Below are positions 27,257 to 36,470 of a DNA stretch of 64,000 nt, one piece after another. Numbering within the stretch: position 1 is the first letter of the stretch; every line of letters starts with the position of its first letter. The DNA lies in the NCBI GenBank assembly GCA_937974245.1, contig CALJKV010000039.1, positions 1 through 64,000 of the forward strand, written 5' to 3'. Under the pieces are notes generated by a model. It saw nothing but the letters and a program-made list of their open reading frames with translations. It had not been told where the DNA came from and did not search any database. The translations under genes were made by a program, and so were the position numbers. This stretch comes from an uncultured Chloroflexota bacterium (GTDB lineage: Bacteria > Chloroflexota > Anaerolineae > Aggregatilineales > Phototrophicaceae).

Positions 27257-28468
27257 ATGCCATCACACTCACAACGTCTTTTACAAAATATCCTTAATCG
27301 ACTGCTGGATATGGTGCCTACCCTCCTGGCACTGGTTCTGGCGTTTCTGGTCGCTTCTATCCTCTTGTTCGCGTTAGGCGCGGACCCCGGCACAGCCATT
27401 AATTCGATGCTGCAAGGGGCATTCGGCACGGAAAACGCGACTGCCGAAACCCTGGTGAAAGCGACCCCCATCCTGTTTGTCGCCATCGGTATCAGCATCG
27501 CCTTTCGGGGCGGTGTCATCAACATCGGCGGTGAAGGCCAGATGATCGCCGGGGCAGTAGCCGGGGTCACAACTGCGCTGGTGCTGAAAGATGCGCCGGC
27601 CATCATCACGATTCCGATGTCGCTCGTAATGGGCTTCATCTCCGGGGCATTTTACGGGGGCATTGCCGGGTTTTTGCGGGCGTACTTCGGCGTCAACGAA
27701 ATCCTCAGCACAATTATGCTCAATCAGGTCGCTGTGCAGTTGATGAACTACCTGCTCAACAACCCACTGCTCGACCCGGCGGAACTAGGCACGAACCACA
27801 TCCCCAAAACCGCCCGTATTCTGGCGGAACACCAGCTCCCCCGCTTGACAATCAATCTGCCGGAAGTATTGGTTTCGATTTTTGGTCATGCCGATCTGTT
27901 CGCCAAAACCCGCCTGCACTATGGGCTGATTATCGCGATTGTGCTGGCGATTCTGACGTATATCCTGCTGTGGCGGACGACTATCGGCTACCGCATTCGG
28001 GCTGTCGGCCAGAACGAACGAGCGGCACGTTACGCCGGAATCAACGTCAAGCGCCAGATGATGCTTTCGTTGGTGCTGGCGGGTGGTTTTGCCGGATTAG
28101 CCGGAGTAGTGCAGGTTCTGGGCTTACAGTATCGCCTGCAAACCGATGGCTCTCCTGCCGGGTTTACCGCCAGCGCCGGGTTTAACGGCATTGTTGCGGC
28201 ATTATTCGGTGGACTGAATCCGATTGGCGCAATACCGGCTTCAGCTTTCTTCGGCGGGCTGCTGGTAGGTGCACAAAAAATGCAGCGTGACCTGGGCGTA
28301 CCGGCGGCACTTATCACCGCCATTAACGGTTTAATCGTGGTGTTCGTCGTCAGCAGCCAGATTTTCACACAACGGCGGCAGCGGCGGCGGGCCAATATTG
28401 CGGTGGCAACGGTTGATATGCCGGAAGCCGATGAACCAGTCCAGCCCGTACTGGAGGAAGTCGTATGA
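27257..28468 (+). CDS. BMP-type ABC transporter permease 1
   Basis: A 403-residue inner-membrane permease of the BPD_transp_2 family used by nucleoside and purine importers (YufP/NupB type). Multiple hydrophobic helices occur, with the conserved INIGGEGQMIAGAVAG near residue 90 and the coupling region GYRIRAVGQNERAARYAGIN. GFAGLAGVVQVLGLQYRL and GIVAALFGGLNPIGAIPA are typical of the family. The C-terminal 35 residues are cytoplasmic and acidic. Its stop overlaps the next start as ATGA, so the two permeases are translationally coupled. Confidence 0.9.
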   Translation: MPSHSQRLLQNILNRLLDMVPTLLALVLAFLVASILLFALGADPGTAINSMLQGAFGTENATAETLVKATPILFVAIGISIAFRGGVINIGGEGQMIAGAVAGVTTALVLKDAPAIITIPMSLVMGFISGAFYGGIAGFLRAYFGVNEILSTIMLNQVAVQLMNYLLNNPLLDPAELGTNHIPKTARILAEHQLPRLTINLPEVLVSIFGHADLFAKTRLHYGLIIAIVLAILTYILLWRTTIGYRIRAVGQNERAARYAGINVKRQMMLSLVLAGGFAGLAGVVQVLGLQYRLQTDGSPAGFTASAGFNGIVAALFGGLNPIGAIPASAFFGGLLVGAQKMQRDLGVPAALITAINGLIVVFVVSSQIFTQRRQRRRANIAVATVDMPEADEPVQPVLEEVV

Positions 28469-29388
28469 ACGAAATTTTCACTGCCAGCGTTTTCGCATCA
28501 GCTATCCGCCTGGCAACTCCGTACATCTTCGCCGGACTGGGCGAAACCTTCAGCCAGCGCAGCGGCGTTCTCAATCTGGGTGTAGACGGCATTATGCTGA
28601 TGGGCGCGTTTACCGGGTTTTACGCTGTGTATATCACGGAAAACCTGCTTATTGGTGTCCTGGTCGCTATGCTCACCGGCCTGGTGATGGGGCTGGCGGT
28701 AGCCTTTATCAGCGTCACACTCAAGGCGGAACAGGGCATCAGCGGGATTGGTGTCTACCTGTTCGGACTGGGATTGAGCGAACTGCTCTTCCAGAAGCTG
28801 ATCGGTACGCCCAAGTCTATTGTGGGCTTCACCGCTATCTCTATTCCCGGCTTATCCGATATTCAGTTCCTCGGCATCGGGGAAATCTTCTTCCGCCATA
28901 ACCTGCTGGTGTATGTCGCCTTCGCCCTCGTGCCGATTTCCGCCTACGTGTTGAACCGGACGCCGCTCGGCCTGATGATTCGTGCTGTGGGGCAGAACCC
29001 GCAGGCAGCAGACGCGATGGGCATCAACGTGGCGCGGGTGCGCTACTTCACCGTCACGTTGGGCGGGGTGATGTCCGGCCTGGCTGGCGCCTCGCTCTCG
29101 ATTGCGCTGCTCAAGGTCTTCCAGCAGAACCTGACTTCCGGCATGGGCTTTATCGCGGTGGCGCTGGTGTATTTCGGCGGCTGGCGGCCTTTCGGCATCC
29201 TGGCTGGCGCGATGCTCTTCAGTTTCGTGAATGCCCTGCAATTGCAGATCAGCGGGATTGGTGTGGATATTCCCGCCGAGTTTGCGGTGATGGCCCCGTA
29301 TGTGATTACGATCATCACCCTGATCTTTGCTTCCAAGCGGACGGAGAAGCCTACTGCGCTGACCAAGCCGTTTGAAAGAGGTGAATAA
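28465..29388 (+). CDS. BMP-type ABC transporter permease 2
   Basis: A 307-residue partner permease (YufQ/NupC type). Helices and motifs are IFAGLGETFSQRSGVLNLGVDGIML-type, FGLGLSELLFQKLIG, the coupling loop GLMIRAVGQNPQAADAMGIN, and GMGFIAVALVYFGGWRPFGIL. It forms a heterodimer with permease 1. The ATG at 28465 overlaps the preceding stop. The binding-protein gene starts 30 bases later. Permeases, then binding protein, then ATPase is an unusual order: in many relatives the binding protein and ATPase come first. Confidence 0.9.
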   Translation: MNEIFTASVFASAIRLATPYIFAGLGETFSQRSGVLNLGVDGIMLMGAFTGFYAVYITENLLIGVLVAMLTGLVMGLAVAFISVTLKAEQGISGIGVYLFGLGLSELLFQKLIGTPKSIVGFTAISIPGLSDIQFLGIGEIFFRHNLLVYVAFALVPISAYVLNRTPLGLMIRAVGQNPQAADAMGINVARVRYFTVTLGGVMSGLAGASLSIALLKVFQQNLTSGMGFIAVALVYFGGWRPFGILAGAMLFSFVNALQLQISGIGVDIPAEFAVMAPYVITIITLIFASKRTEKPTALTKPFERGE

Positions 29389-29418
29389 TGTTGTTAAACC
29401 ATCAACAAGGAGCCTACT

Positions 29419-30324
29419 ATGCTTAAGAAAATGCAGTTTGTGTTTCTCATCGTGGCCGTGCTGCTCATGGCCGTCACCGTCACCCAGGCGCAGGACGATG
29501 TCTTCCGCGTCGCCGCCGTCGCCCCCAGCGCCACCAACGACCTGGCCTTCAGCCAGAGCATGTACGATGCGCTGATGCTTATCCAGGGAGAAATGGGTGC
29601 GGACAAGTTCGAGTTTGTGTTCCAGGATGGGACATTTGTAGTGGACGACGCGGCGGTTGCGCTGCGTGAGTGGGCGACTTCGGGCGAATACGACCTGATT
29701 ATCGCACACGGTTCACAATACGGCACGATCATCGAAGAACTCGCACCAGAATTCCCGGATGTTTCCTTCGCCTGGGGCACGGACGTGAATACCTTCGGGC
29801 TGGATAACGTTTTCGCCTACACCGCTGCGGCGGGCGAGGGTGGGTTTGTCAATGGTGCGCTGGCCGCTCTGATGACGAAGACCGGCAAGATCGGCGTGGT
29901 TGGCCCGATTGAAGTGGGTGATGCCAAGCTGTATGTGGATGGGTTCGTGGCCGGCGCTGCCGCCGCCAACCCGGATGTTGAAGTTTTCGTGACCTATATC
30001 CAGTCATTCAGCGATGTCCCGCTGGCGACGGAAGCCGCCAACACCCACATCGCCAACGGCGCGGACATCCTGACCGGCTCGGCACAGATGGTGGTCGGCG
30101 CGATTGCGGTGGCACAGGAACAGGGCGCCCTGTGGTTCGGCACGCAGGCCAGCCAGGCGGAACTTTCCGCTGGCGCAGGCGTAATGTTCCAGGTGTACCG
30201 CTGGGACGTGGTGTTGCGTGACATTATGGCCTCTATCGCTGAAGGCAAGCTGGGCGGCGAAGCCTACACGCTGACACTGGCGAATGGCGGCCTGGTGATG
30301 GAACAGGGTGGTTACGGGAAGTAA
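29419..30324 (+). CDS. BMP/PnrA-family substrate-binding protein
   Basis: A 301-residue periplasmic-binding-fold protein of the basic membrane protein family, whose members bind purine nucleosides (PnrA) or related molecules. A Sec signal is present (KKMQFVFLIVAVLLMAVTVTQAQ) without a lipobox cysteine, which is unusual because most relatives are lipoproteins. Family features are VAPSATNDLAFSQSMYDAL, LIIAHGSQYGTIIEELAPEFPDVSFAWGTD in parts, VGPIEVGDAKLYVDGFVAGA, and VYRWDVVLRDIM. AAGGAG precedes the ATG at 29419. It supplies substrate to the adjacent permeases. Confidence 0.9.
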   Translation: MLKKMQFVFLIVAVLLMAVTVTQAQDDVFRVAAVAPSATNDLAFSQSMYDALMLIQGEMGADKFEFVFQDGTFVVDDAAVALREWATSGEYDLIIAHGSQYGTIIEELAPEFPDVSFAWGTDVNTFGLDNVFAYTAAAGEGGFVNGALAALMTKTGKIGVVGPIEVGDAKLYVDGFVAGAAAANPDVEVFVTYIQSFSDVPLATEAANTHIANGADILTGSAQMVVGAIAVAQEQGALWFGTQASQAELSAGAGVMFQVYRWDVVLRDIMASIAEGKLGGEAYTLTLANGGLVMEQGGYGK

Positions 30325-30363
30325 TCGAATAGCCAGCCTTAGTTAAGATCGACTTGCCCTTTC

Positions 30364-30391
30364 GTAGGGTCGAGACATGCCTCGACCCTAC
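30364..30391. repeat. GTAGGG-type perfect palindrome
   Basis: GTAGGGTCGAG (30364-30374) and CTCGACCCTAC (30381-30391) form 11 perfect base pairs with loop ACATGC. It lies inside the transporter operon between the binding-protein and ATPase genes, where a hairpin could stabilise the upstream message or lower downstream expression, as REP elements do. Its form matches the palindromes at 775-794 and 48321-48367. Confidence 0.7.
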
Positions 30392-30450
30392 ATCTCTCAT
30401 TGGGCTGTGAGGTCAAATATACTCAACCGAATCTTTTTGGAACCTATATT

Positions 30451-32004
30451 ATGAACGCAACCCAGTTCGCAGCACCACCCCGTATCCAACACCTGCACAT
30501 GCAGGGCATCGTCAAACGCTTCCCCGGCGTGCTGGCGGTAGACAATGTGGATTTCGAGGTCAAAGCCGGTGAAATCCACGCCCTGCTGGGGGAAAATGGC
30601 GCGGGCAAAAGTACCTTGATGAAGATCCTTTACGGCCTGTACCAGCAGGATGAAGGCCAGGTGCTGATTAACGGCCAGCCCACCGAAATTCGCTCCCCGT
30701 CGGATTCAATCCGGCAGGGCATCGGTATGATTCACCAGCACTTCATGCTCGTGCCGTCGCTCACTGTCGCGGCCAATGTGGCGTTGGGGGTAAAGTCATC
30801 GCGGGGGTGGCGGCTCGACCTGGATGTGGTGTCGCGGCGATTAGAGGAACTCTCTTTACAGTACAACCTCAAGGTCAACCCGAATACGCCGGTGTGGCAG
30901 CTAGCGGTAGGTGAGCAGCAGCGCGTCGAAATCCTGCGGGCGCTGTACAAAAACGCCGCCCTGCTCATCCTGGATGAACCAACGGCGGTCTTGACGCCGC
31001 AGGAAGTGGATGATCTGTTCCGCGTCCTCAATAAAATGACTAAGGACGGCCACGCTCTGATTTTTATCTCCCACAAGCTGCATGAAGTCCTGGCGATCAG
31101 TGACCGGGTGACGGTCCTGCGCGACGGCAGACGGGTTGATACCATCCCCACAGAGGGCGCGACCAAACTCTCATTGGCGGAGATGATGGTAGGTCGCCCT
31201 GTCGTGCTCGAATATAAGAAGCTGCCGCTCCAGGCCGCGTCAGACCGCCTGGTATTACAGGACGTGAGCGCGCTGAGTGACCGGGGCGACGCGGGACTCA
31301 ACGGGGTATCGCTCTCCGTGCGCGGCGGCGAAATTGTCGGGCTGGCGGGGGTCAGCGGCAACGGCCAGCGTGAACTGGCAGAAGTCATCGCCGGGCTGCG
31401 GCCCGCGACATCCGGCGGCATCCTGATTGGCGGCATAGAAACACGGGGCAAATCACCCTCGGTCATCAACCAGCTTGGCCTGGGCTATATCCCCGAAGAG
31501 CGCATGATAGACGGCGCGGTGAAAGAATTCACCGTCTCGGAAAATTTCATTTTGCAGGATCATGGGCGGCAGCCGTATGTGCGCGGCGGCATTTTTATGA
31601 AGTTCCGCACTATTGAAAACGCCTGCAGGGAAGCCATTAAGCAGTATGAGATCAAAACTCCGGGGACGGATACACCGCTCAAGAGTCTCTCCGGCGGCAA
31701 TATTCAGAAACTCATCCTGGCACGGGAGCTTTCCCGCAATCCGAAGGTGCTGGTGGCCGCGCAGCCGACTCGCGGTGTGGATATCGGCGCGACTGAGTAC
31801 ATACACCAGCGACTGCTGGCCGAACGTGACCAGGGGATGGCGATTCTGCTCATCTCCGAGGACCTGGATGAAATCATGGCATTGTCCGACCGGGTGGCGG
31901 TTATGTACGAGGGGCGCATCGTGGGCGTGGTGGACCGGGACGCCGTTACCGTCCGGCAGATCGGCGCGATGATGGCCGGTTCGTCGTTGGAGATGGTAGA
32001 ATAG
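30451..32004 (+). CDS. BMP-type ABC transporter ATPase (tandem domains)
   Basis: A 517-residue protein with two ABC domains, as in YufO/NupA and ribose-type importers. Domain 1 has Walker A LLGENGAGKSTLMK, signature LAVGEQQRVEI and Walker B LLILDEPTAVLT. Domain 2 keeps the signature LSGGNIQKLI, but its Walker A is the relaxed GVSGNGQREL and its Walker B region reads VAAQPTRGVDIG, the usual asymmetry in this family. A TTG at 30400 is in frame, but the ATG at 30451 is preferred because homology begins soon after it. The gene closes the importer unit next to xanthine dehydrogenase. Confidence 0.9.
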   Translation: MNATQFAAPPRIQHLHMQGIVKRFPGVLAVDNVDFEVKAGEIHALLGENGAGKSTLMKILYGLYQQDEGQVLINGQPTEIRSPSDSIRQGIGMIHQHFMLVPSLTVAANVALGVKSSRGWRLDLDVVSRRLEELSLQYNLKVNPNTPVWQLAVGEQQRVEILRALYKNAALLILDEPTAVLTPQEVDDLFRVLNKMTKDGHALIFISHKLHEVLAISDRVTVLRDGRRVDTIPTEGATKLSLAEMMVGRPVVLEYKKLPLQAASDRLVLQDVSALSDRGDAGLNGVSLSVRGGEIVGLAGVSGNGQRELAEVIAGLRPATSGGILIGGIETRGKSPSVINQLGLGYIPEERMIDGAVKEFTVSENFILQDHGRQPYVRGGIFMKFRTIENACREAIKQYEIKTPGTDTPLKSLSGGNIQKLILARELSRNPKVLVAAQPTRGVDIGATEYIHQRLLAERDQGMAILLISEDLDEIMALSDRVAVMYEGRIVGVVDRDAVTVRQIGAMMAGSSLEMVE

Positions 32005-32010
32005 GGGATA

Positions 32011-32436
32011 GTTATCAGTTTTCGGTGGTCAGTCGCCAGCAGGTGGGAGTATGAGGTGTCCAGGATTTCAGGAAACTGGTTGTTTGGGAGAAAGCGCATC
32101 AACTCACGCTCAGTACCTATAAGGCAACCGTAACATTTCCCAAAGAAGAAATATGCGGTTTGACTAACCAACTGCGACGATCAGCAGCCTCTATTCCCGC
32201 CAATATTGCAGAAGGGTGTGGTCGTAACAGCCCCGGGGATTTTCGACGTTTCCTGGAAATCGCGATGGGCTCGGCAAGCGAGACAGAATATCATTTACTG
32301 CTGGCTCACGATCTGAAATATCTGAATACAGATGATTACCAGGCACTGTCCACAACCGTCATAGAGATCAAGCGTATGTTGGCCGCACTCATCAAAAAAC
32401 TGAGAACCGATAACTGAATACTGACAACTGAAAACC
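32011..32436. repeat. Inverted terminal arms around the four-helix-bundle gene
   Basis: The left arm GTTATCAGTTTTCGGTGGTCAGT (32011-32033; three bases over short form) has a reverse-complement partner ACTGACAACTGAAAACC at 32420-32436 with two mismatches over 17 bases. The arms enclose one small gene of the 23S-rRNA intervening-sequence protein family. Similar paired arms without a gene occur at 57634-57716. This fits a small mobile or transposable cassette. Confidence 0.5.
32055..32417 (+). CDS. Four-helix-bundle (23S rRNA IVP-like) protein, start codon damaged
   Basis: The frame from 32055 encodes the full family pattern: VQDFRKLVVWEKAHQLTLSTYKAT, FPKEEICGLTNQLRRSAASIPANIAEG (in overlapping parts), DFRRFLEIAMGSASETEYHLLLA and IKRMLAALIKKL. 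The family normally begins M-x-x-V-x-DFRKL. Here an ATG at 32051 is present but one frame out, and an in-frame TGA sits at 32052-32054, so a small indel has separated the start codon from the body. The only standard start downstream is TTG at 32160, which would remove a third of the bundle. Probably a recent pseudogene, or translated poorly. Flanked by inverted arms. Confidence 0.7.
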   Translation, partial: GVQDFRKLVVWEKAHQLTLSTYKATVTFPKEEICGLTNQLRRSAASIPANIAEGCGRNSPGDFRRFLEIAMGSASETEYHLLLAHDLKYLNTDDYQALSTTVIEIKRMLAALIKKLRTDN

Positions 32437-32541
32437 ACATACCACAGGTCGTCACCTCCTGGTGGCGGCGCTGGGAGACACTCCCATCGAAAAGTGCCGG
32501 TGGTCTACCTGATGAAGAGAGTTGCGAGGTCAGACCATATC

Positions 32542-33447
32542 ATGAAACTGTGGCATCATTATCACACCCCGTCTTCAATTGATGAGGCGCTTGCCCTGCT
32601 CGACCACTACGGCGGCCAGGCACGGGTGATCGCCGGGGGGACGGATCTGCTGGTGGACTTACGCGCCGAAGAGGGCGAACCCTTCCAGGCGCTGGTGGAT
32701 ATCACCGCCATCCCCGAGCTTACCACCATTGAAACCCGGAACAACCAGATTATCATCGGCGCCGGCGTCACCCACAACCAGATAGTGCGTTCCCCCCTGC
32801 TGGCAGCGAATGCCACCTGCCTGGTGGAAAGCTGCGGCGTTGTCGGCGGGCCGCAGGTGCGGAACGTGGGGACACTTGGCGGCAACGTGGCGCACGCCCT
32901 CCCGGCAGGCGACGGCACGACCTCGCTGGTCGCGCTGGATGCTGAGGCCGAAATAATCCTCAATGGGGAACGGCGCTGGGTGCCTATCCTCAAAATGTAC
33001 CAGGGGCCAGGCCAATCTTTGATCGATTCGACTCACGATTTATTGCTGCGGTTTCGTTTCGCGCCCTCCGGAAAGGGGGAAGCCACGGCCTTCAAGCGCA
33101 TTATGCGTCCCCAGGGAGTCGCCCTGCCGATCTTAGGGTGTGCGGTGTGGCTGCGTGTGGACGGTGACACCATCACGGAATCGCGGGTGTGTATCGCACC
33201 CGCCGGGCCAACTCCTATGCGGGTGAACGAAGTCGAAGCGTTCCTCAACGGCCAGCCCGCCAGCGAACGGACTATTCACCAGACCGCCGAACTCGGCCAG
33301 AAGGCGCTGCACCCGCGCACCAGCAAGTATCGGGCGACAGCCGACTACCGGCGCGAGATGATCGGTGTACTGCTGCGGCGGACATTGACTTTGGCCGTAC
33401 AGCGGGCACAGACCGGGGCGGCAGTTCCCGAAGGCGTAGGGATGTAA
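32542..33447 (+). CDS. Xanthine dehydrogenase FAD-binding subunit
   Basis: A 301-residue member of the CoxM/XdhB FAD-binding family (PCMH-type FAD domain). Diagnostic segments are VIAGGTDLLVDLRAEEGEP, GAGVTHNQIVRSPLLA, GGPQVRNVGTLGGNVAHALPAGD-type FAD loop, and the C-terminal CO-dehydrogenase flavoprotein domain (RFAPSGKGEATAFKRIMRPQG, HPRTSKYRATADYRREMIGVLL). The ATG at 32542 is preferred over in-frame GTG 32494 or ATG 32512 because family homology starts with KLWHHYHTPSSIDEAL. It passes electrons from the molybdenum/Fe-S subunit, encoded 18 bases downstream, to NAD or another acceptor. Confidence 0.92.
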   Translation: MKLWHHYHTPSSIDEALALLDHYGGQARVIAGGTDLLVDLRAEEGEPFQALVDITAIPELTTIETRNNQIIIGAGVTHNQIVRSPLLAANATCLVESCGVVGGPQVRNVGTLGGNVAHALPAGDGTTSLVALDAEAEIILNGERRWVPILKMYQGPGQSLIDSTHDLLLRFRFAPSGKGEATAFKRIMRPQGVALPILGCAVWLRVDGDTITESRVCIAPAGPTPMRVNEVEAFLNGQPASERTIHQTAELGQKALHPRTSKYRATADYRREMIGVLLRRTLTLAVQRAQTGAAVPEGVGM

Positions 33448-33465
33448 TGTGAGAGGGAGATGATG

Positions 33466-36276
33466 ATGGCGACAATCAATGTAACCGTGAATGGACAGCA
33501 AATCGAACGGGAAGTAGACGAATCGCGCACACTGGCGCAGTTTTTACGGAATGACCTGGGACTGACAGGCACAAAAATCGGCTGCGAGGAGGCCGAGTGT
33601 GGCATCTGCACGGTGCTGGTAGACGGCGTGCCGGTGGATTCGTGCGTATACCCGGTGTTGAAGGCCCAGGGCAAAAGCATCAAGTCGGTAGAAGGGTTGG
33701 CCGAGGGCGAAACGCTTCACCCGATCCAGTCGGGCTTTATCGAGCATGGCGCGGTGCAGTGCGGCTACTGCACACCAGGGCTGATGATGACGGCGACGGC
33801 CTTACTGAACGAAAACCCTGACCCCAGCGAGCAAGACATCAAAGTGGCGCTCAAGGATACCTACTGCCGCTGCACCGGCTATGCCAGTGTCATCCGGGCG
33901 ATCCAGTCCGCCGGGCGCGAACTACGCGGGGAAACACCACTCCCGGTCAACGACCCGGCAGTCTCTGAGCCAATGCACGTCATCAGCCGTTCCGTGCCGC
34001 CGCAGGAAGTCCGCGCCAAAGTCACCGGCCAGGCGAAATATACCGACGACATCACTTTCCCCGGCATGCTCTACGCCCGCACGTTACGCTCCCGTTATCC
34101 CCATGCGAAAATCCTGAGCATCAGCACTGAAAAAGCGAAGGCGCTTCCGGGTGTACAGGCCGTCCTCACTCATGCCAATGTGCCGGGTGAAAACCTGCAC
34201 GGCCTGGTTTACCGCGATTGGCCGGTGCTGTGTGATACCGTCGTGCGCTACATGGGCGACGCGGTAGCTATCGTTGCCGCCGATACGGAAGACCTCGCCG
34301 CCGAGGCGCTCAAGCTGATTGAGGTCGAGTACGAGCCGCTGCCGGTTGTGGCCGATCCGCAGTATGCCCACACTGCCGAAGCGCCGGTACTGCATCCTGA
34401 ACATCCCACCGGCAACCTGCTCAAGCACATCAAGGTGCGGCATGGGGATATTGAGGCCGGGTTCGCTCAGGCCGACGTGATTATCGAGCGCGAGTACCAC
34501 ACCCCGACGACGGAACACGCCTTCCTGGAGCCGGAATGCGCTATCGGCGTTCCGGCGGGGTATCCCGACCACGACAAACTGACGGTGTACGTTGGTTCGC
34601 AGATTCCCTACCAGGATCGCAACCAGCTTGGGTTGGCGCTGGGTGTGCCGGAAGAATCGGTGCGGGTAATCGGCACATTGATTGGCGGCGGATTCGGCGG
34701 TAAAGAGGACATCGCCGGGCAGATTCACGTGGCGATGCTGGCGAACGCGACAGGCCGACCGGTCAAGATGCTCTACACACGCCAGGAGTCGCTCGTCTTC
34801 CACCCCAAGCGCCACGCCACCACTATCCGCATGAAAACCGGCGCGACCCGTGACGGCAAGTTGATCGCGGTGCAGGCTGAACTCTACGGCGATGCCGGGG
34901 CGTACGCTTCGCTTTCCGATAAGGTGCTGACACGGGCGACCACCCACGCCACCGGCCCGTATGCCGTGCCAAATGCGAAAATTGACTGCTTCGCCATGTA
35001 CACCAACAATGTGCCGTCCGGCGCGTTCCGGGGTTTTGGCGTCACCCAGTCGGCATTCGCCGTCGAACAGAATATGGACCTGCTGGCGGCGGAACTGGGC
35101 ATTGACCCGGTGCAGTTCCGCCTCATCAACGCGCAGAAAGTCGGCGTAACCACAGCTACCGGACAGCTTCTGCGTGAATCGGTGGGGCTTATCGAAACCA
35201 TTGAGGACGCCTGGAAGGACATGCAGGCACACCACAACGGTGATGGTTTCCGCTGGGCGTGGCGCGACGGTCACAAGGCCTACGGCTGGGGCATCGCCTG
35301 CGCCTACAAAAACACCGGTTTGGGGGGCGGCGCGCCGGATAAATCCGAGGCGGAAATTGAGGCATTCGAGGATGGCACGATTGAAGTCCGTACTGCCGCC
35401 GCTGATATGGGGCAGGGGTTGGCACATGTCGTCGCCCAGTGCGCCGCCGAGGAACTCAACCTCCCCTATGAAAAGGTGCGTGTGCTGTTGTGCGATACCG
35501 ACCTGACGCCCAATGGTGGGCCGACCACCGCCTCGCGCCAGACGTTCGTCACTGGCAACGCGGCTCGGCTGGCAGCGGTAGCATTGCGCGACGCCCTCAC
35601 CCAGTCGGCGGCGGAGATGATGGATGTGCCGCCGCAGACAATCCGCTATGAAGAAGGGCTGCTGCGCTCGAACGGCCACCAGGTCGAAATGGGCAAACTC
35701 GTACACTGGATGAAGTCGCACGGCCTGACTTCACGGGTACGGCACGAGTATTATGCGCCGAAAACACAGCCGCTGGGCAGTGGCGGCGATATGCACTTCG
35801 CCTTCAGCTATGCCACGCAGTCGGCGCTGGTCGAAGTGGACATGGAAACCGGCGAGGTGCATGTGCTGAAGATCGTTTCCAGCACCGATATTGGCCGGGC
35901 GATTAACCCGCTCATGCTACAAGGACAGATCGAAGGCGGTATCGTCATGGCGCTCGGTCACTGCCTGACTGAAGCCTATATTATTGAGGATGGCGTTCCC
36001 TGGTCGCGCCTGCTGGCCCGTTACAAGATGCCCAGCATCAAGCACGCCCCGGAGATTATCTCGCATCTGGTCGAACACCGCTCCGAGGCCGGGCCGTATG
36101 GGGCGAAGGGCGTGGGCGAAATCCCCAGTATCAACACGACTCCGGCCATCTGCAACGCCATCACTAACGCCACTGGAGTCCGCATCTATGCCACGCCGGT
36201 TGACCAGGACGCGCTGCTGCTGGCGATGAAAAACGGCCAGACCGAACTGCACACCGCCTGGCAGCATGTTCGGTAG
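33466..36276 (+). CDS. Xanthine dehydrogenase-type fused 2Fe-2S and molybdopterin subunit
   Basis: A 936-residue enzyme. The N-terminal part is the two-cluster Fe-S module: GCEEAECGICTV binds the plant-type cluster, and QCGYCTPG with CRCTGY binds the second. From about residue 175 the molybdenum hydroxylase begins (VTGQAKYTDDI), with IGGGFGGKEDI, GAFRGFGVTQ, GQGLAHVVAQ and the catalytic glutamate in GAKGVGEIP. It therefore combines two polypeptides that are separate in many bacteria. The start is ATG 33466, after GAGGGAG. The purine importer next door supports hypoxanthine or xanthine as substrate, but other N-heterocycles or aldehydes are possible. No XdhC-type maturation gene is present here. 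Confidence 0.92.
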   Translation: MATINVTVNGQQIEREVDESRTLAQFLRNDLGLTGTKIGCEEAECGICTVLVDGVPVDSCVYPVLKAQGKSIKSVEGLAEGETLHPIQSGFIEHGAVQCGYCTPGLMMTATALLNENPDPSEQDIKVALKDTYCRCTGYASVIRAIQSAGRELRGETPLPVNDPAVSEPMHVISRSVPPQEVRAKVTGQAKYTDDITFPGMLYARTLRSRYPHAKILSISTEKAKALPGVQAVLTHANVPGENLHGLVYRDWPVLCDTVVRYMGDAVAIVAADTEDLAAEALKLIEVEYEPLPVVADPQYAHTAEAPVLHPEHPTGNLLKHIKVRHGDIEAGFAQADVIIEREYHTPTTEHAFLEPECAIGVPAGYPDHDKLTVYVGSQIPYQDRNQLGLALGVPEESVRVIGTLIGGGFGGKEDIAGQIHVAMLANATGRPVKMLYTRQESLVFHPKRHATTIRMKTGATRDGKLIAVQAELYGDAGAYASLSDKVLTRATTHATGPYAVPNAKIDCFAMYTNNVPSGAFRGFGVTQSAFAVEQNMDLLAAELGIDPVQFRLINAQKVGVTTATGQLLRESVGLIETIEDAWKDMQAHHNGDGFRWAWRDGHKAYGWGIACAYKNTGLGGGAPDKSEAEIEAFEDGTIEVRTAAADMGQGLAHVVAQCAAEELNLPYEKVRVLLCDTDLTPNGGPTTASRQTFVTGNAARLAAVALRDALTQSAAEMMDVPPQTIRYEEGLLRSNGHQVEMGKLVHWMKSHGLTSRVRHEYYAPKTQPLGSGGDMHFAFSYATQSALVEVDMETGEVHVLKIVSSTDIGRAINPLMLQGQIEGGIVMALGHCLTEAYIIEDGVPWSRLLARYKMPSIKHAPEIISHLVEHRSEAGPYGAKGVGEIPSINTTPAICNAITNATGVRIYATPVDQDALLLAMKNGQTELHTAWQHVR

Positions 36277-36302
36277 CTACAACTTCACTTGAAGGGGTGG
36301 TA

Positions 36303-36360
36303 GCCACGCTGTGGCAGATCCCTTGAAAAGCTGAATGCAGGGACGCCCAGAAGGGCGTCC
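36303..36360. terminator. Two hairpins between convergent xdh and MFS genes
   Basis: GCCAC-GCT-GTGGC at 36303-36315, and a stronger GGACGCCC-AGAA-GGGCGTCC at 36341-36360 (8 perfect pairs). They lie in the 194-base gap between two convergent genes. Neither has a long T run, but the second is a plausible bidirectional terminator. Confidence 0.55.
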
Positions 36361-36470
36361 ACTGCTTGGTACGGTATCAAGGTCTGAGGGTTGGTTTCAA
36401 TCGAAAATCGCTGGTTGCTGGAATATGTGTTCAATACGGTGATTGTTATGTAGTCGAATTCCATCCCCAC

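Noticed and set aside
34084..35721. 545-residue minus-strand open frame inside the xanthine dehydrogenase gene
   Set aside because: It is the antisense shadow of a strongly supported gene and its His/Arg-rich content is typical of such shadows.
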